This document shows, one piece after another, positions 8,211 to 17,490 of a DNA stretch of 64,000 bases. A program made the position numbers and the translations under genes. Below the pieces are notes generated by a model. It was not told the DNA's origin. It did not search any database and saw only the letters and a program-made list of their open reading frames with translations. The stretch comes from Pseudomonas fluorescens (GTDB taxonomy: Bacteria; Pseudomonadota; Gammaproteobacteria; Pseudomonadales; Pseudomonadaceae): positions 4,154,001 through 4,218,000 of the forward strand of contig NZ_CP148752.1 in assembly GCF_040448305.1 (NCBI RefSeq), in the 5' to 3' direction. The first letter of the stretch is position 1. Each line of letters starts with the position of its first letter.

Positions 8211-10394
8211 ATGAAAGACCTGAAAATCGCCGCCAGTGAAGGCGCATCCGCCTGTTTCCTGAATGCCCGGGAGGTGGTCCCGCTCAGTCACACCGATTTC
8301 ACCGACGTCGCCGTGGCCGTGGTGTCGGTCAATGATGTGCTGGCCGGATCCCTCGACACCATTCAGCGCACCGGGTTTGATATCCCGATTTTCCTGGTGG
8401 CGTCCCCCGGCACCAGCACCCACCCCCGGGAAGTCTACAAACACCTCAATGACGTGCTGCTGCAAGTGAACGGCATCTTCGACCTGTCCCCCAGCAACGT
8501 CGAATACCACGGCAACCAACTGGAGACCGCCGCCAAGGCCTACGAAGCAAGCCTGCTGCCGCCGTTCTTCGACTCGCTCAAACACTACACCGAGGCGGCC
8601 AACGCGACCTTTGCCTGCCCCGGTCACCAGGGCGGCCAGTTCTTTCGCAAGCACCCGGCCGGTCGGCAGTTTTTCGACTTCTTCGGCGAGACGCTGTTTC
8701 GCGCCGACATGTGCAACGCCGACGTCAAGCTCGGCGACCTGCTGATCCACGAAGGCCCGGCACTGCTGGCGCAGAAACACGCCGCGCAGGTGTTCAATGC
8801 GGACAAGACCTACTTCGTGCTCAACGGCACCTCGGCCTCGAACAAGGTGGTGACCAACGCGCTGTTGACCCCCGGCGACCTGGTGCTGTTCGACCGCAAC
8901 AACCACAAATCCAATCACCAGGGCGCGTTGCTGCAGGCCGGTGCCACGCCGGTGTATCTGGAAACCGCGCGCAACCCCTACGGCTTCATCGGCGGCATCG
9001 ACGCCCACTGTTTCGACGAAGACTACCTGCGCGAGCTGATCGCCGAAGTCGCCCCGGACAAGGCCCAGTTGCCGCGGCCGTTCCGCCTGGCGATCATTCA
9101 ACTGGGCACCTATGACGGCACCATCTACAACGCCCGGCAAGTGGTCGACCGCATCGGCAAGCTGTGCGACTACATCCTGTTCGACTCGGCGTGGGTCGGC
9201 TACGAGCAGTTCATCCCGATGATGAAGGACTGCTCGCCGCTGTTGCTGGACCTCGACGAGAACGACCCGGGCATCTTCGTCACCCAGTCGGTGCACAAAC
9301 AGCAGGCGGGTTTTTCCCAGGCTTCCCAGGTGCACAAGAAGGACCGCCACATCAAAGGCCAGGCGCGCTATTGCAACCATCACCGGCTCAACAACGCGTT
9401 CATGGCCCAGGCGTCCACCAGCCCGTTCTACCCGCTGTTCGCCTCGCTGGATGTGAATGCGCGCATCCACTCCGGCCGCAGCGGCCTGCGCCTGTGGGAA
9501 GACTGCGTGAAGTTCGGCATCGAAGCGCGCAAGTTGATCCTCGAAGCCTGCACCATGGTCCGCCCGTTCGTGCCGTACAGCATTGAAGGGCGTGCGTGGG
9601 AAGACTATCCCACGGAAGAAATCGCCAACGACATCCGCTTCTTCGAGTTCCATCCCAAGGATCGCTGGCACGCCTTTGCCGGCTACGCCGAGAAGCAGTA
9701 CTTCATCGACCCGTGCAAGTTGCTGTTCACCACGCCGGGCATCGACCCGGTGGACGGCAGCTACACCGACTTCGGCATTCACGCCGGCATCCTGGCCAAC
9801 TTCCTGCGCGAGAACGGCATCGTCCCGGAAAAGTGCGACCTCAACTCGATCCTGTTCCTGCTCACGCCGGCCGAAGACTGGGCGAAGATGACCCACCTGG
9901 CGGCGCAAATCGCCCGCTTCGAACGCTTCATCAGCGATGACGCGCCGATGAGCCGGGTGCTGCCGGCCATCTACGCGCAGCATCAGGAGCGCTATCGCAA
10001 CTACACCATTCGCCAGCTCTGCCAGGAAATGCACGATCTGTATCGCCATCACAACGTGCAGCAGTTGCAGAAGGACATGTTCCGCAAGGAACACTTCCCG
10101 AAAAAGGCCATGAACCCACAGCAAGCGCAAATCGAGTACATCCGCGGCAACGTCGAACTGGTGGCGCTGGCGCAGGCCGACGGGCGCATTGCCGCCGAGG
10201 GCGCGTTGCCTTATCCGCCGGGCGTCTTGTGCGTGGTACCGGGTGAGATCTGGGGCGGCGCCGTACTGAAGTACTTCCTGGCCCTGGAAGAAGGCATCAA
10301 CCGCTTGCCCGGTTTCACGCCGGAGTTGCAAGGGGTGTACCTGAAGCAGGAAGGCGGTCGTACCCGGGCGTATGGGTACGTGATCAAGGCCTGA
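8211..10394 (+). CDS. speC: Ornithine decarboxylase, PLP-dependent, SpeC/SpeF type
   Basis: 727 residues, the length of the fold-I Orn/Lys/Arg decarboxylases. It has an N-terminal wing domain starting KIAASEG, a PLP domain with FNADKTYFVLNGTS, FDRNNHKSNHQGAL and the cofactor-binding Lys363 in SVHKQQAGFSQ, and a C-terminal stretch (RIAAEGALPYPPGVLCVVPG). These match enterobacterial SpeC/SpeF closely, so it should convert ornithine to putrescine and CO2 in the cytoplasm. The ATG at 8211 has AGGAG eight bases upstream; an in-frame GTG at 8184 is rejected. Whether it is the constitutive or the acid-inducible form cannot be decided. The putrescine degradation genes lie 10 kb away. Confidence 0.88.
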   Translation: MKDLKIAASEGASACFLNAREVVPLSHTDFTDVAVAVVSVNDVLAGSLDTIQRTGFDIPIFLVASPGTSTHPREVYKHLNDVLLQVNGIFDLSPSNVEYHGNQLETAAKAYEASLLPPFFDSLKHYTEAANATFACPGHQGGQFFRKHPAGRQFFDFFGETLFRADMCNADVKLGDLLIHEGPALLAQKHAAQVFNADKTYFVLNGTSASNKVVTNALLTPGDLVLFDRNNHKSNHQGALLQAGATPVYLETARNPYGFIGGIDAHCFDEDYLRELIAEVAPDKAQLPRPFRLAIIQLGTYDGTIYNARQVVDRIGKLCDYILFDSAWVGYEQFIPMMKDCSPLLLDLDENDPGIFVTQSVHKQQAGFSQASQVHKKDRHIKGQARYCNHHRLNNAFMAQASTSPFYPLFASLDVNARIHSGRSGLRLWEDCVKFGIEARKLILEACTMVRPFVPYSIEGRAWEDYPTEEIANDIRFFEFHPKDRWHAFAGYAEKQYFIDPCKLLFTTPGIDPVDGSYTDFGIHAGILANFLRENGIVPEKCDLNSILFLLTPAEDWAKMTHLAAQIARFERFISDDAPMSRVLPAIYAQHQERYRNYTIRQLCQEMHDLYRHHNVQQLQKDMFRKEHFPKKAMNPQQAQIEYIRGNVELVALAQADGRIAAEGALPYPPGVLCVVPGEIWGGAVLKYFLALEEGINRLPGFTPELQGVYLKQEGGRTRAYGYVIKA

Positions 10395-10401
10395 TGCTGC
10401 A

Positions 10402-10429
10402 GCAGGAGCCGGCGTGGGCCGGCTCCTGC
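10402..10429. terminator. Strong hairpin between speC and ppk2
   Basis: A perfect 12-bp stem (GCAGGAGCCGGC / GCCGGCTCCTGC) with a GTGG loop lies between the convergent stops of speC and the polyphosphate kinase gene. There is no T-run on either strand. Confidence 0.55.
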
Positions 10430-10442
10430 CCAATGCATCGTT

Positions 10443-11261
10443 CTAGAATTTTTCCGCGATGAACTTGAACGGATAGTTCGGATCCCGATAGTTGCCGGGA
10501 CTTTGGCGCTTGGGCAGTTTCACTTTCGCCCGCGGTACTTCCTCGTAGGGAATGCTGCTCAACACATCGTTGATGATGTTCAGTCGCGCCCGTCGCTTGT
10601 CATTCGAGTTGGCGACCCGCCACGGGGCGAATTCGGTGTCGGTGGCCTCGAACATGTCGTCCCGGGCACGGGAGTAGTCGTACCAGCGGTTATAGGACTT
10701 GAGGTCCATGGGCGACAGCTTCCAGATCTTGCGCCCGTCGGTGATACGCTCCTTGAGGCGTCGGGTCTGTTCTTCCTGGCTCACTTCAAGCCAGTATTTG
10801 ATCAGGATGATTCCCGATTCCACCAGTGCCTGCTCGACGCGCGGCACCACGGTGAGAAAATTGCGCACCTGCTCATCGGTGCAAAAGCCCATGACCCGCT
10901 CAACTCCGGCGCGGTTGTACCAGCTGCGATCGAAGATCACCACTTCGCCGGCCGCTGGCAGGTGCGGCAGATAACGCTGCACATACATCTGGCTTTTTTC
11001 CCGCTCGGTCGGCGCCGGCAGCGCCATTACCCGGAACACTCGCGGACTGACCCGCTCGGTGAGCGCCTTGATGGTCCCGCCTTTGCCGGCGCCATCGCGG
11101 CCCTCGAAGATGATGCAGACCTTGGCCCCCGTGTGCTGCACCCACTCCTGCAGCTTGACCATCTCGACATGCAGCTGCGCCAGCTCCTCGAGATACACCT
11201 TGTTCTTGAGCTTGCCGCTTTCAACCGGTTTGCTTTTGGTTGCGGCCTTCTTCTTCGCCAT
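10443..11261 (-). CDS. ppk2: Polyphosphate kinase 2
   Basis: 272 residues, a single PPK2 domain. A Lys-rich start (MAKKKAATKSKPV) is followed by the Walker A-type loop FEGRDGAGKGGTIKAL, the lid arginines (REKSQMYVQRYLPHLP), the Walker B-type FDRSWYNRAGVERV and the family stretch SPMDLKSYNRWYDYSRARD. PPK2 enzymes transfer phosphate between polyphosphate and nucleotides; one-domain members of this length generally make NTP from NDP. The ATG at 11261 has a near-perfect AAGGAGGT site seven bases before it. It lies 58 bases downstream of a SulP permease gene on the same strand and may share its transcript. Confidence 0.9.
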   Translation of the reverse strand: MAKKKAATKSKPVESGKLKNKVYLEELAQLHVEMVKLQEWVQHTGAKVCIIFEGRDGAGKGGTIKALTERVSPRVFRVMALPAPTEREKSQMYVQRYLPHLPAAGEVVIFDRSWYNRAGVERVMGFCTDEQVRNFLTVVPRVEQALVESGIILIKYWLEVSQEEQTRRLKERITDGRKIWKLSPMDLKSYNRWYDYSRARDDMFEATDTEFAPWRVANSNDKRRARLNIINDVLSSIPYEEVPRAKVKLPKRQSPGNYRDPNYPFKFIAEKF

Positions 11262-11319
11262 GCCCGTTACCTCCTTCAATGCGTCACATAGCGTCCGGAG
11301 TGCCCCCGGCCGCGTTCAT

Positions 11320-13041
11320 TCAGCGTCGACTGCGCTGATAATGTTCAACCGCCAGTTCCAGGTTCAGGAACATGCGCGCCTCGCCCAGCCTATGGCCCAG
11401 GGGTGCCTTGATGACCATTTCCCATACGCTCGGGCTCATGCCCACCAGCCACAATGAAATGCCTTTTTCCTGCAGTTGCTGTTCCGCCCCGGTGAGCATT
11501 TTCAGCGCGGTGTATTCCAGGTCGAACACGCTGCGCAGGTCCAGGACCACGACCTTGGGGTTCGCCTCGTCGATCAGCGGCCGGATCTTGTCGGCGATGC
11601 GCTCGGCATTGGCGAAGAACACCCGCCCTTCAGGCCTGAGCAACAGCAGCCCGTCAAAGTGTTCGTCGTCTGCGTGGTCGGTGGCCTGCGGGCGATAGAC
11701 ATTGGTGCCGGGCTTGCGTCCCAGGACATGCACGGGCGGGTCCGAGACCTGATAGGCCAGGGCCAGCAACGAGACGATGATCGCCACGACGATCCCTTGC
11801 AGCGTGCCCAGCAGTATCACGCCGATCATGGCCACCACGGCCCAGGCAAATTCGGTACGACGAACCGACAGGATCTCGCGAAATTCCGCCGGTTCGATCA
11901 GGCCCACCGAATACACGATCACCACGGCGGCGAGCGTGGCATTGGGCATCAGGCCAATGAGCGGTGCCAGCAGCAGGCAAGTGCCCAGTGCCAGTGCAGC
12001 GGTGACCAGTGCGGCCAGTTGCGAACGGGCGCCGGCCAAGCGGTTCACCGCCGTCTGGGTGGTCCCGCCTCCGGCGACCATGGCCCCGAGAAACGCACCG
12101 CCGATGTTGGCAACGCCTGTGGCCAGCAGCTCCCGGTTCGGTTGTGGCGCGGGCTCGTCACTGCGGGCGAAAGCGCGCCCCGCCGCGATGGTTTCGGTGA
12201 AACTCATCAGCGCGATACCCATCGCCGAGGACCACAGGGTCTCGACCATCGACCATACCGGCAGGGTCGGCGTGGGCAACCCGATCGGCACCACGCCGAC
12301 GGCGGACACACCAAAGCGCTCCAGGCCAAACAGGTTCATGCCAATGATGCCAAGCGCCACTGCAATCAATGGGGCGGGCAGCCGGGGCGTAAAACGCTTC
12401 ATGCCCACCAGCAGCAGGACCATGAACACACCGACCGCCACGGTCGGCAGCGAGGCATGGCCGACGCTCTGGACCGTGGCCACCAGGTTGTGCAGGAAGC
12501 CGCCTTTGTCGATGTGAGTGCCCAGCAGCTTGGGCAACTGGTCGAGCACGATGACCACGCCGATGCCGGCCTTGAAACCCACCAACACCGGTTCGGAAAT
12601 GAAATTGGCGACGAAACCCAGGCGCAGCAGCCCCGCGACAATCAGGATCGCGCCCACCATCAGGGCCAGCGTGGCGGAACCGGCGAGCAAGGTCGCCGCA
12701 TCGCCATCGGGGCTGAGCTGGCCCAACGCGGAGCCGGCAAGAATGGCCAGGGTGGTCGTGGTGCTGACGCTAAGCGGGCGCGATGTGCCGAGCACGGCAT
12801 AGATCACCATCGGCACCAGCACCGTGTACAGCCCGACCTGCACCGGCAGGCCGGCAATGGTGGCGTACGCCAGCGCCTTGGGAATGACCACGGCCGCTGC
12901 CGTCAGCCCGGCGACCACATCGCTGCGCAGCCAGTCTGGCCGGTAGCTGCCGAGCCATTCCGGGATCAACAGGCTGCGCAAGGTTCCCCGCTGTGGAGTG
13001 CCTGGAATCCGCTCCTGCGGATGGCTGCCTTGTTGATTCAT
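11320..13041 (-). CDS. SulP-family anion permease with STAS domain
   Basis: 573 residues. About twelve membrane segments carry the SulP start (WLRSDVVAGLTAAAVVIPKALAYA) and the FTETIAAGRAFA and VNRLAGARSQLAAL stretches. A cytoplasmic STAS domain follows from about residue 450 (EGRVFFANAERIADKIRPL, then VVVLDLRSVFDLEYTAL). SulP proteins move sulfate, bicarbonate or dicarboxylates across the inner membrane; the substrate cannot be told here. A GGAG site lies eight bases before the ATG. Downstream on the same strand is ppk2. Confidence 0.87.
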   Translation of the reverse strand: MNQQGSHPQERIPGTPQRGTLRSLLIPEWLGSYRPDWLRSDVVAGLTAAAVVIPKALAYATIAGLPVQVGLYTVLVPMVIYAVLGTSRPLSVSTTTTLAILAGSALGQLSPDGDAATLLAGSATLALMVGAILIVAGLLRLGFVANFISEPVLVGFKAGIGVVIVLDQLPKLLGTHIDKGGFLHNLVATVQSVGHASLPTVAVGVFMVLLLVGMKRFTPRLPAPLIAVALGIIGMNLFGLERFGVSAVGVVPIGLPTPTLPVWSMVETLWSSAMGIALMSFTETIAAGRAFARSDEPAPQPNRELLATGVANIGGAFLGAMVAGGGTTQTAVNRLAGARSQLAALVTAALALGTCLLLAPLIGLMPNATLAAVVIVYSVGLIEPAEFREILSVRRTEFAWAVVAMIGVILLGTLQGIVVAIIVSLLALAYQVSDPPVHVLGRKPGTNVYRPQATDHADDEHFDGLLLLRPEGRVFFANAERIADKIRPLIDEANPKVVVLDLRSVFDLEYTALKMLTGAEQQLQEKGISLWLVGMSPSVWEMVIKAPLGHRLGEARMFLNLELAVEHYQRSRR

Positions 13042-13363
13042 CAGTCACTCCGGTGGCAAATCTTCCATGCGGATGATGAGTGGGCTCAACTGACCGCACA
13101 ATCCTTTAACTGCACGCGCAACCATTGCAAACCTTCATTGGCATCGAAGCGCGTGTGTCAGCAGGCAATACACGCAGACTCGACCAGTTACAAATGTAGC
13201 CGGTTTGCACGGCTACGCCGCCACATGGCTGGCGAAGGAGACAGACGCCCCACCATCACCACTAAAAAATGGAAAGCCTTATATGGACGACGTCATGAAC
13301 GCGATAAATGAGCTATACCCGCTAATTCTCCCCATTGCAGTTCTTCAACTCAGGAGTTTGGCA
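13042..13363. other. Intergenic region between the SulP permease and a lipoprotein gene
   Basis: 322 bases between divergent genes. The frame of the downstream lipoprotein is open back to 13205 and would encode a hydrophobic stretch (NELYPLILPIAVLQL) at 13283-13360, but there is no ribosome site for it and it would bury the lipoprotein signal, so I treat it as untranslated or as a remnant. Both promoters should lie here; none is clear. Confidence 0.4.
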
Positions 13364-13816
13364 ATGAAGCTCAAAACCTCACTGGCAGCACTCATGGTTG
13401 CGGCAAGCCTTTTCGGCTGCACCACTTCATCGACCCACGGCGTGAACGTCAACCTGGTCGCCACCCGGCAAAACGCCGGTCAGATCGGCACCGTCACCTT
13501 GACTGACTGGGACAAGAAAACCGGGCTCAGTTTCTTCATCAGCGGTGCTCCAATGGGGGTTACCCTGCCCCTGCGCCTTTACTCGTTCATCAATAACGGC
13601 ACCTGCCAGCAACCCGGGTCAGTCGCCTACGCGATGAACGACACCGTCAACACCGAAGCCCAACCCGTACGCGGCTGGTCCTTTACCAGAACCGCGCCTG
13701 TACCGTTGCAAACCCTGCTGGACGGCAAGTATTCGGTGGTCGTGCGAACGGCTTCGACCGATGGCAACGTCGATATCTTTTGCGGGGATATCAAGGCAAC
13801 AGAACCAGTGAAATAA
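13364..13816 (+). CDS. Small predicted outer-membrane lipoprotein, function unknown
   Basis: 150 residues. The signal peptide ends in a lipobox, LFGC (MKLKTSLAALMVAASLFGC), followed by TTSS, so Cys19 is the likely lipidation site; the residue after it is not Asp, so outer-membrane sorting is expected. The mature part is soluble, rich in Thr and beta-prone, with two further Cys (NNGTCQQPG and DIFCGD) that could pair. A CAGGAG site lies eight bases before the ATG at 13364, which decides the start against a longer open frame. I do not recognise the family. Confidence 0.7.
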   Translation: MKLKTSLAALMVAASLFGCTTSSTHGVNVNLVATRQNAGQIGTVTLTDWDKKTGLSFFISGAPMGVTLPLRLYSFINNGTCQQPGSVAYAMNDTVNTEAQPVRGWSFTRTAPVPLQTLLDGKYSVVVRTASTDGNVDIFCGDIKATEPVK

Positions 13817-13850
13817 CCCCGGCCGTTTCAGGTCGGCCCACGCCCGAGTA

Positions 13851-13883
13851 CCGCTCGCGCCACCGGTTGTCCGGTGCGAGCGG
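13851..13883 (+). terminator. Long GC-rich hairpin after the lipoprotein gene
   Basis: CCGCTCG and CACCGG (separated by a CGC bulge) pair with CCGGTG and CGAGCGG across a TTGT loop, 35 bases after the lipoprotein stop. There is no T-run. Confidence 0.4.
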
Positions 13884-14096
13884 TGGCGTTGGATGGACGG
13901 AAACGGGGCCGACGGCAACAACCGGTAACAAACCTGTCATTACTCACTGATAACGTCCAAGCGCTTTCCCGAACCGCATCCGCTCGATCTCCGATCGCCC
14001 AGTTCCCTGTACCAGGGCTTTGCCCATCCGCTCAAGGTGACACTTCAGGTGTACGCAAGCACGACGCGCAAGCAAATCATCATCAGGTCCAACGAC

Positions 14097-15044
14097 ATGA
14101 GCTGCGACGACTTTGGCGCGTTGTTCTCGAACCTGTTCGGCAACCTCTATTCCGACTCTGCGCCGCCGCCGAAAAACATCATCATCGGCGGGGTCTACGG
14201 CCGGCACGAAGGTGTCAGTTTTCGTCGCATGCACTATCGCGGTGACTTCACGGTGGCTTTCCCCGCCCCCCTTGATGAAATCACGTTTGTCATTCCCACC
14301 GCCGGCAAGATCATCTTCAACCACGTCACCGAATCGGTAGGCTTCGCCCGGATCGGCCTGGCGATCGACAAGGCCGAGGTTCGCTCGGCGAGCTTTGTCG
14401 ACAATCATGCGCAGCACGGGATTTCGATCAGCCGGGCGCTGATCACCGAACGACTGTCGATGTTGCTGGGCAAGCCGATCCTGCAAAAAGTCTGTTTTGA
14501 GCCCGTGGTGGATCTGAGCGTACCAGCCTTGCAGGGCATCAAGGCGCTGGTGAACATGGCCACCGGAACCGAATTCGACCTGCTGATCAACACAGGTTCG
14601 CTGATGCCTTCGCGCCTTCGCGAAATGCTGGTCGATGCGGTGCTGGAAGCCTGGCCGCACAACTTCACCGAAGCCCTTCAACGCCCTTCCCCACTGTTAG
14701 CGCCACGGCATGTGAAGCTGGCCGTCGAGTACGTTCAGGAGCACCCCGAGCACCTGGCCAGCGGCACCGAGCTGGCGCAATTGACCAACGTCAGCCTGCG
14801 TGCATTGCAGGAAGGTTTTCAGCGTTTCATGGGCACTTCGATCGTTGCCTATCAGCGCCAGGTACGCCTGGAGCGCGCCTTTGCCGCGCTGTCCCAGGAG
14901 GTGTCGCCGTCGGTGACAGACGTGGCCTTGCAACACGGCTTCAGCAATGTCGGCCGGTTTTGCCAGTATTTCCAGAGTGCCTACGGCATCAGTCCCGCAG
15001 ACGTGAGAAAGGGCCTGCGAACGCGGCCGATGGCGACCAATTGA
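14097..15044 (+). CDS. AraC-family transcriptional regulator
   Basis: 315 residues. The N-terminal two thirds looks like the AraC-binding-like domain found in regulators of aromatic or amine catabolism (FRRMHYRGDFTVAF, then a SHA-type cupin fold). The C-terminal 100 residues hold two helix-turn-helix units (LAQLTNVSLRALQEGFQRFMG, then VTDVALQHGFSNVGRFCQYF). It activates or represses genes after ligand binding in the cytoplasm; the ligand is not evident. A GTG at 14037 in frame would add 20 residues, so the start is uncertain. It stands alone; the gene after it is on the opposite strand, so no operon tells its target. Confidence 0.8.
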   Translation: MSCDDFGALFSNLFGNLYSDSAPPPKNIIIGGVYGRHEGVSFRRMHYRGDFTVAFPAPLDEITFVIPTAGKIIFNHVTESVGFARIGLAIDKAEVRSASFVDNHAQHGISISRALITERLSMLLGKPILQKVCFEPVVDLSVPALQGIKALVNMATGTEFDLLINTGSLMPSRLREMLVDAVLEAWPHNFTEALQRPSPLLAPRHVKLAVEYVQEHPEHLASGTELAQLTNVSLRALQEGFQRFMGTSIVAYQRQVRLERAFAALSQEVSPSVTDVALQHGFSNVGRFCQYFQSAYGISPADVRKGLRTRPMATN

Positions 15045-15110
15045 GGGGTTAGCGGGAGCACTCGCGAAAGCGAAATGTCAGCCGCCCTCTTCGTTAGCTG
15101 TGAGTCCGCC

Positions 15111-15270
15111 TTCGCGAGCAAGCCCGCTCCCACACTTTGATCGGTGCCGAACACAAATCCGGTGTACGACAAAAAAACACTGTGGGAGCGAGCCTGCTCG
15201 CGAAGGCGGAGTGACATTCAACATCTACGTCGACTGATACGGCCTCTTCGCGAGCAGGCTCGCTCCCACA
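15111..15270. repeat. Three REP elements (one single, one REPIN)
   Basis: A single inverted element (TTCGCGAGCAAGCCCGCTCC) lies at 15111-15135, followed by a 90-bp pair at 15181-15270 with forward and inverted arms and the core CAACATCTACGTCG. They fill the gap between the convergent AraC and autotransporter genes. Confidence 0.85.
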
Positions 15271-15288
15271 GATTGCCTCAACTAACCG

Positions 15289-17208
15289 TCAGAACAGATA
15301 ACTGGCCTTCAGCCCACCATTGAAGCCATGGCTGTCGCCGCCACCGCTGGCGCCGATTTCTGCCCCCACGCTCCACGGACCAAGGTTGGCCATGACGTTG
15401 ACGCCAGCGGTGAACTGGTCACGGTTGTCGAAGGCGGCTTGCTGTTCGATATCCAGGCCCAGCAGCTGCCCTTCGCTGTCGACTTCAGGGTCGCCCAACA
15501 CATGCTCGTAGCCCACTTGCACGCCCGGCACCACTTGCCAGGCGCCCAGGCCGACAGGTGCAAAGGATGCGTTGAGGTTGGCCACCGCGCTCTTGCGGGT
15601 CTGGTGGATGCCGTCGACGTCCAGGGCCAGTTCGCTGCCTTTTTCCTGGAAGCCCGACAGGTTGACGTGGCTGATCCGCACGCCGAGGCTCGGCTCGAGG
15701 GTCACGCCGTTCACCGGCACACGGTAACCGAGCGCCAGGGTCGCGCCGGTGAGGTTGCCATGGCTGTCGCCCTTGGCCGTGCCCAGACCGCCGCCGAGTT
15801 CGCGCTTGCTCTCGTAATCGAGATAGCCGGCGCTGGCATCGGCATCCACAAACAGGCCGCGCTCCAGACCGTTCGGTGCGAAGCGTGCGCCGACGCTGAA
15901 GAAGGTCAGGTCGGTATCGGCCTCGCCACCTGCGCCACCGACATTGCCGCTGCTGTAGCCGAAACCGGCATGGGCGCTGAGCTGTTCGGAAAAGCGCTGG
16001 GTCAGGCCAATCATCATGCCCTGGCTATGCTCGTTGCTGCTGGAGGCCTGGGACGAACCGTCGGTGCCCAGATACCCCGCCAGGGCGGTGCTCCACAGGC
16101 GATATTGCCCGGCCTTGAGGTCGATGCCGCTGGTGAACGGCGCGGCGGCCTGCTCGATCATCGCGCCCTGGCGCAGCAGGTAGCTCGCAGCGTCGGCATG
16201 CACCTGACCGCCGACGGTGGACTCCACGCCCCCGAGGCTGCGGGCATCGATGGCCGACTGCAGGTAGTAGTTATAGGCGCTGTAGGTGCCCGACAGGTTG
16301 CTGTTCTGCAGTTGCTGCAGCAACTGCGCGCCGGCCGCGGCGTTGCCCGCCAGGTCCGCAGCGCCAGGCAGGCTGTTGTAGAACACCATCTTGCCGCGCA
16401 GCACGTAGATGGTTTCCTGGGACAGGCCGAGGCCTTGCTTGAGGTAGTTGTCCATCGTGCCGTACTGCGCGGTCACCTGGTCCAGGCCGGCTTGCAGGTA
16501 ACTGGCCTCCACACCGATCAGCGGCCCATAGATGGTCGCCAGGCTCGGTGGCAAGGCCGCCATGGTCGCCTTGATGCGCGCGGCGGTGTAGTCGTTGGTC
16601 GCCAGGTAGTTGCTCATGATGGTGGCATCGTCGACCCCGGCGATGCTTTGCAGCACAGCGGCGGTCCAGCCCGTGCGGTCCTTGCCGGCGGTGCAATGGA
16701 ACAGCGCGGCGCCGTCGACCGTGGCCAACTCATTGAACAGCTGGTTGAACTCGCTGCGCATCCCCGCGTTCCGGACGAAATCACGGTTGGTGTCCTGCAT
16801 CATGGCAGTGGCTTCGGCGGCACTGTGGAACGCGATGTTGGTGATGTTCGCGCCAGACGTGGAACCGCCGATGATGTCGATGTTGGTGTACGTCGCACCC
16901 GTGGGCATCGTGTCGGGCGTGGCGGCGATCTCGCTGGGCGTGCGCAGGTCGTAGACCGCCTTGATGCCCAGGCCGTTGAGGGTCGCCAGATCCGCCGCCG
17001 ACGGCGTCAGCGCGTTGGAGCGGTAAAACACCCCGCCACGCATGGTGCCGTCGTTGGCCGTGGTATACGCGGTGGTGAGACCGGCGACATCACGCAAGTT
17101 ATCGATGCTCTTCAGGCGTGGGGTGTTGAGGGGGACAGTCTCGGCGGCCTGGGCGGCAGAGATAGACAGGCTCAAAACAGACAGCGAACACACAAGTCGT
17201 TGGAACAC
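15289..17208 (-). CDS. Autotransporter with a tyrosine-phosphatase passenger
   Basis: 639 residues in three parts: a signal peptide (about residues 1-22); a passenger (about 25-350) with the protein tyrosine phosphatase loop HCTAGKDRTG, giving catalytic Cys172 and Arg178, plus NLRDVAGL and GVFYRSNAL as in the Y_phosphatase3 family of secreted bacterial phosphatases; and a C-terminal beta-barrel of about 270 residues ending in Phe (KASYLF), as in type V secretion. It should present a phosphatase at the cell surface or release it. The start is a GTG with GAGG nine bases upstream. No partner gene adjoins it; the gene upstream on the same strand is separated by a terminator. Confidence 0.85.
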   Translation of the reverse strand: MFQRLVCSLSVLSLSISAAQAAETVPLNTPRLKSIDNLRDVAGLTTAYTTANDGTMRGGVFYRSNALTPSAADLATLNGLGIKAVYDLRTPSEIAATPDTMPTGATYTNIDIIGGSTSGANITNIAFHSAAEATAMMQDTNRDFVRNAGMRSEFNQLFNELATVDGAALFHCTAGKDRTGWTAAVLQSIAGVDDATIMSNYLATNDYTAARIKATMAALPPSLATIYGPLIGVEASYLQAGLDQVTAQYGTMDNYLKQGLGLSQETIYVLRGKMVFYNSLPGAADLAGNAAAGAQLLQQLQNSNLSGTYSAYNYYLQSAIDARSLGGVESTVGGQVHADAASYLLRQGAMIEQAAAPFTSGIDLKAGQYRLWSTALAGYLGTDGSSQASSSNEHSQGMMIGLTQRFSEQLSAHAGFGYSSGNVGGAGGEADTDLTFFSVGARFAPNGLERGLFVDADASAGYLDYESKRELGGGLGTAKGDSHGNLTGATLALGYRVPVNGVTLEPSLGVRISHVNLSGFQEKGSELALDVDGIHQTRKSAVANLNASFAPVGLGAWQVVPGVQVGYEHVLGDPEVDSEGQLLGLDIEQQAAFDNRDQFTAGVNVMANLGPWSVGAEIGASGGGDSHGFNGGLKASYLF

Positions 17209-17430
17209 AGTGCAGCCTCATTGAAATCGCGTTGGGCTGACTAATATCTACATTGAAATGGCGCTGAACATGACAAATCGCCGGCAAACGCAAATCACTG
17301 CGCGATGTGTCCGGGTGGCTCGTTTTCTGTCCGTGTAATGCCCGTTGTGCGGCCAACTTTGGTGCCGGAAATGATGATATGCCGTTGGGAAGCGAGCTGC
17401 GCAATGTCCGGTGATCAAATTCCAGTTGCA

Positions 17431-17456
17431 AAAAACCCGCCTTTCAGCGGGTTTTT
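17431..17456 (-). terminator. Rho-independent terminator
   Basis: AAAAACCCGC and GCGGGTTTTT enclose a 6-base loop, and on the minus strand the second arm runs into six T. It lies 35 bases after the stop of the glycine-rich gene and can also work on the plus strand. Confidence 0.85.
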
Positions 17457-17490
17457 GGCTTTTCAGAAACTGATTTCTACAACCGCGAAC

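Noticed and set aside
8100..10433. 777-codon minus-strand frame opposite speC
   Set aside because: It covers speC, whose protein matches ornithine decarboxylase throughout; the antisense translation shows no known motif.
13205..13363. Upstream extension of the small lipoprotein with hydrophobic NELYPLILPIAVLQL
   Set aside because: No ribosome site, and the ATG at 13364 with CAGGAG starts a complete lipoprotein signal. It may be a remnant of another membrane gene but cannot be shown.
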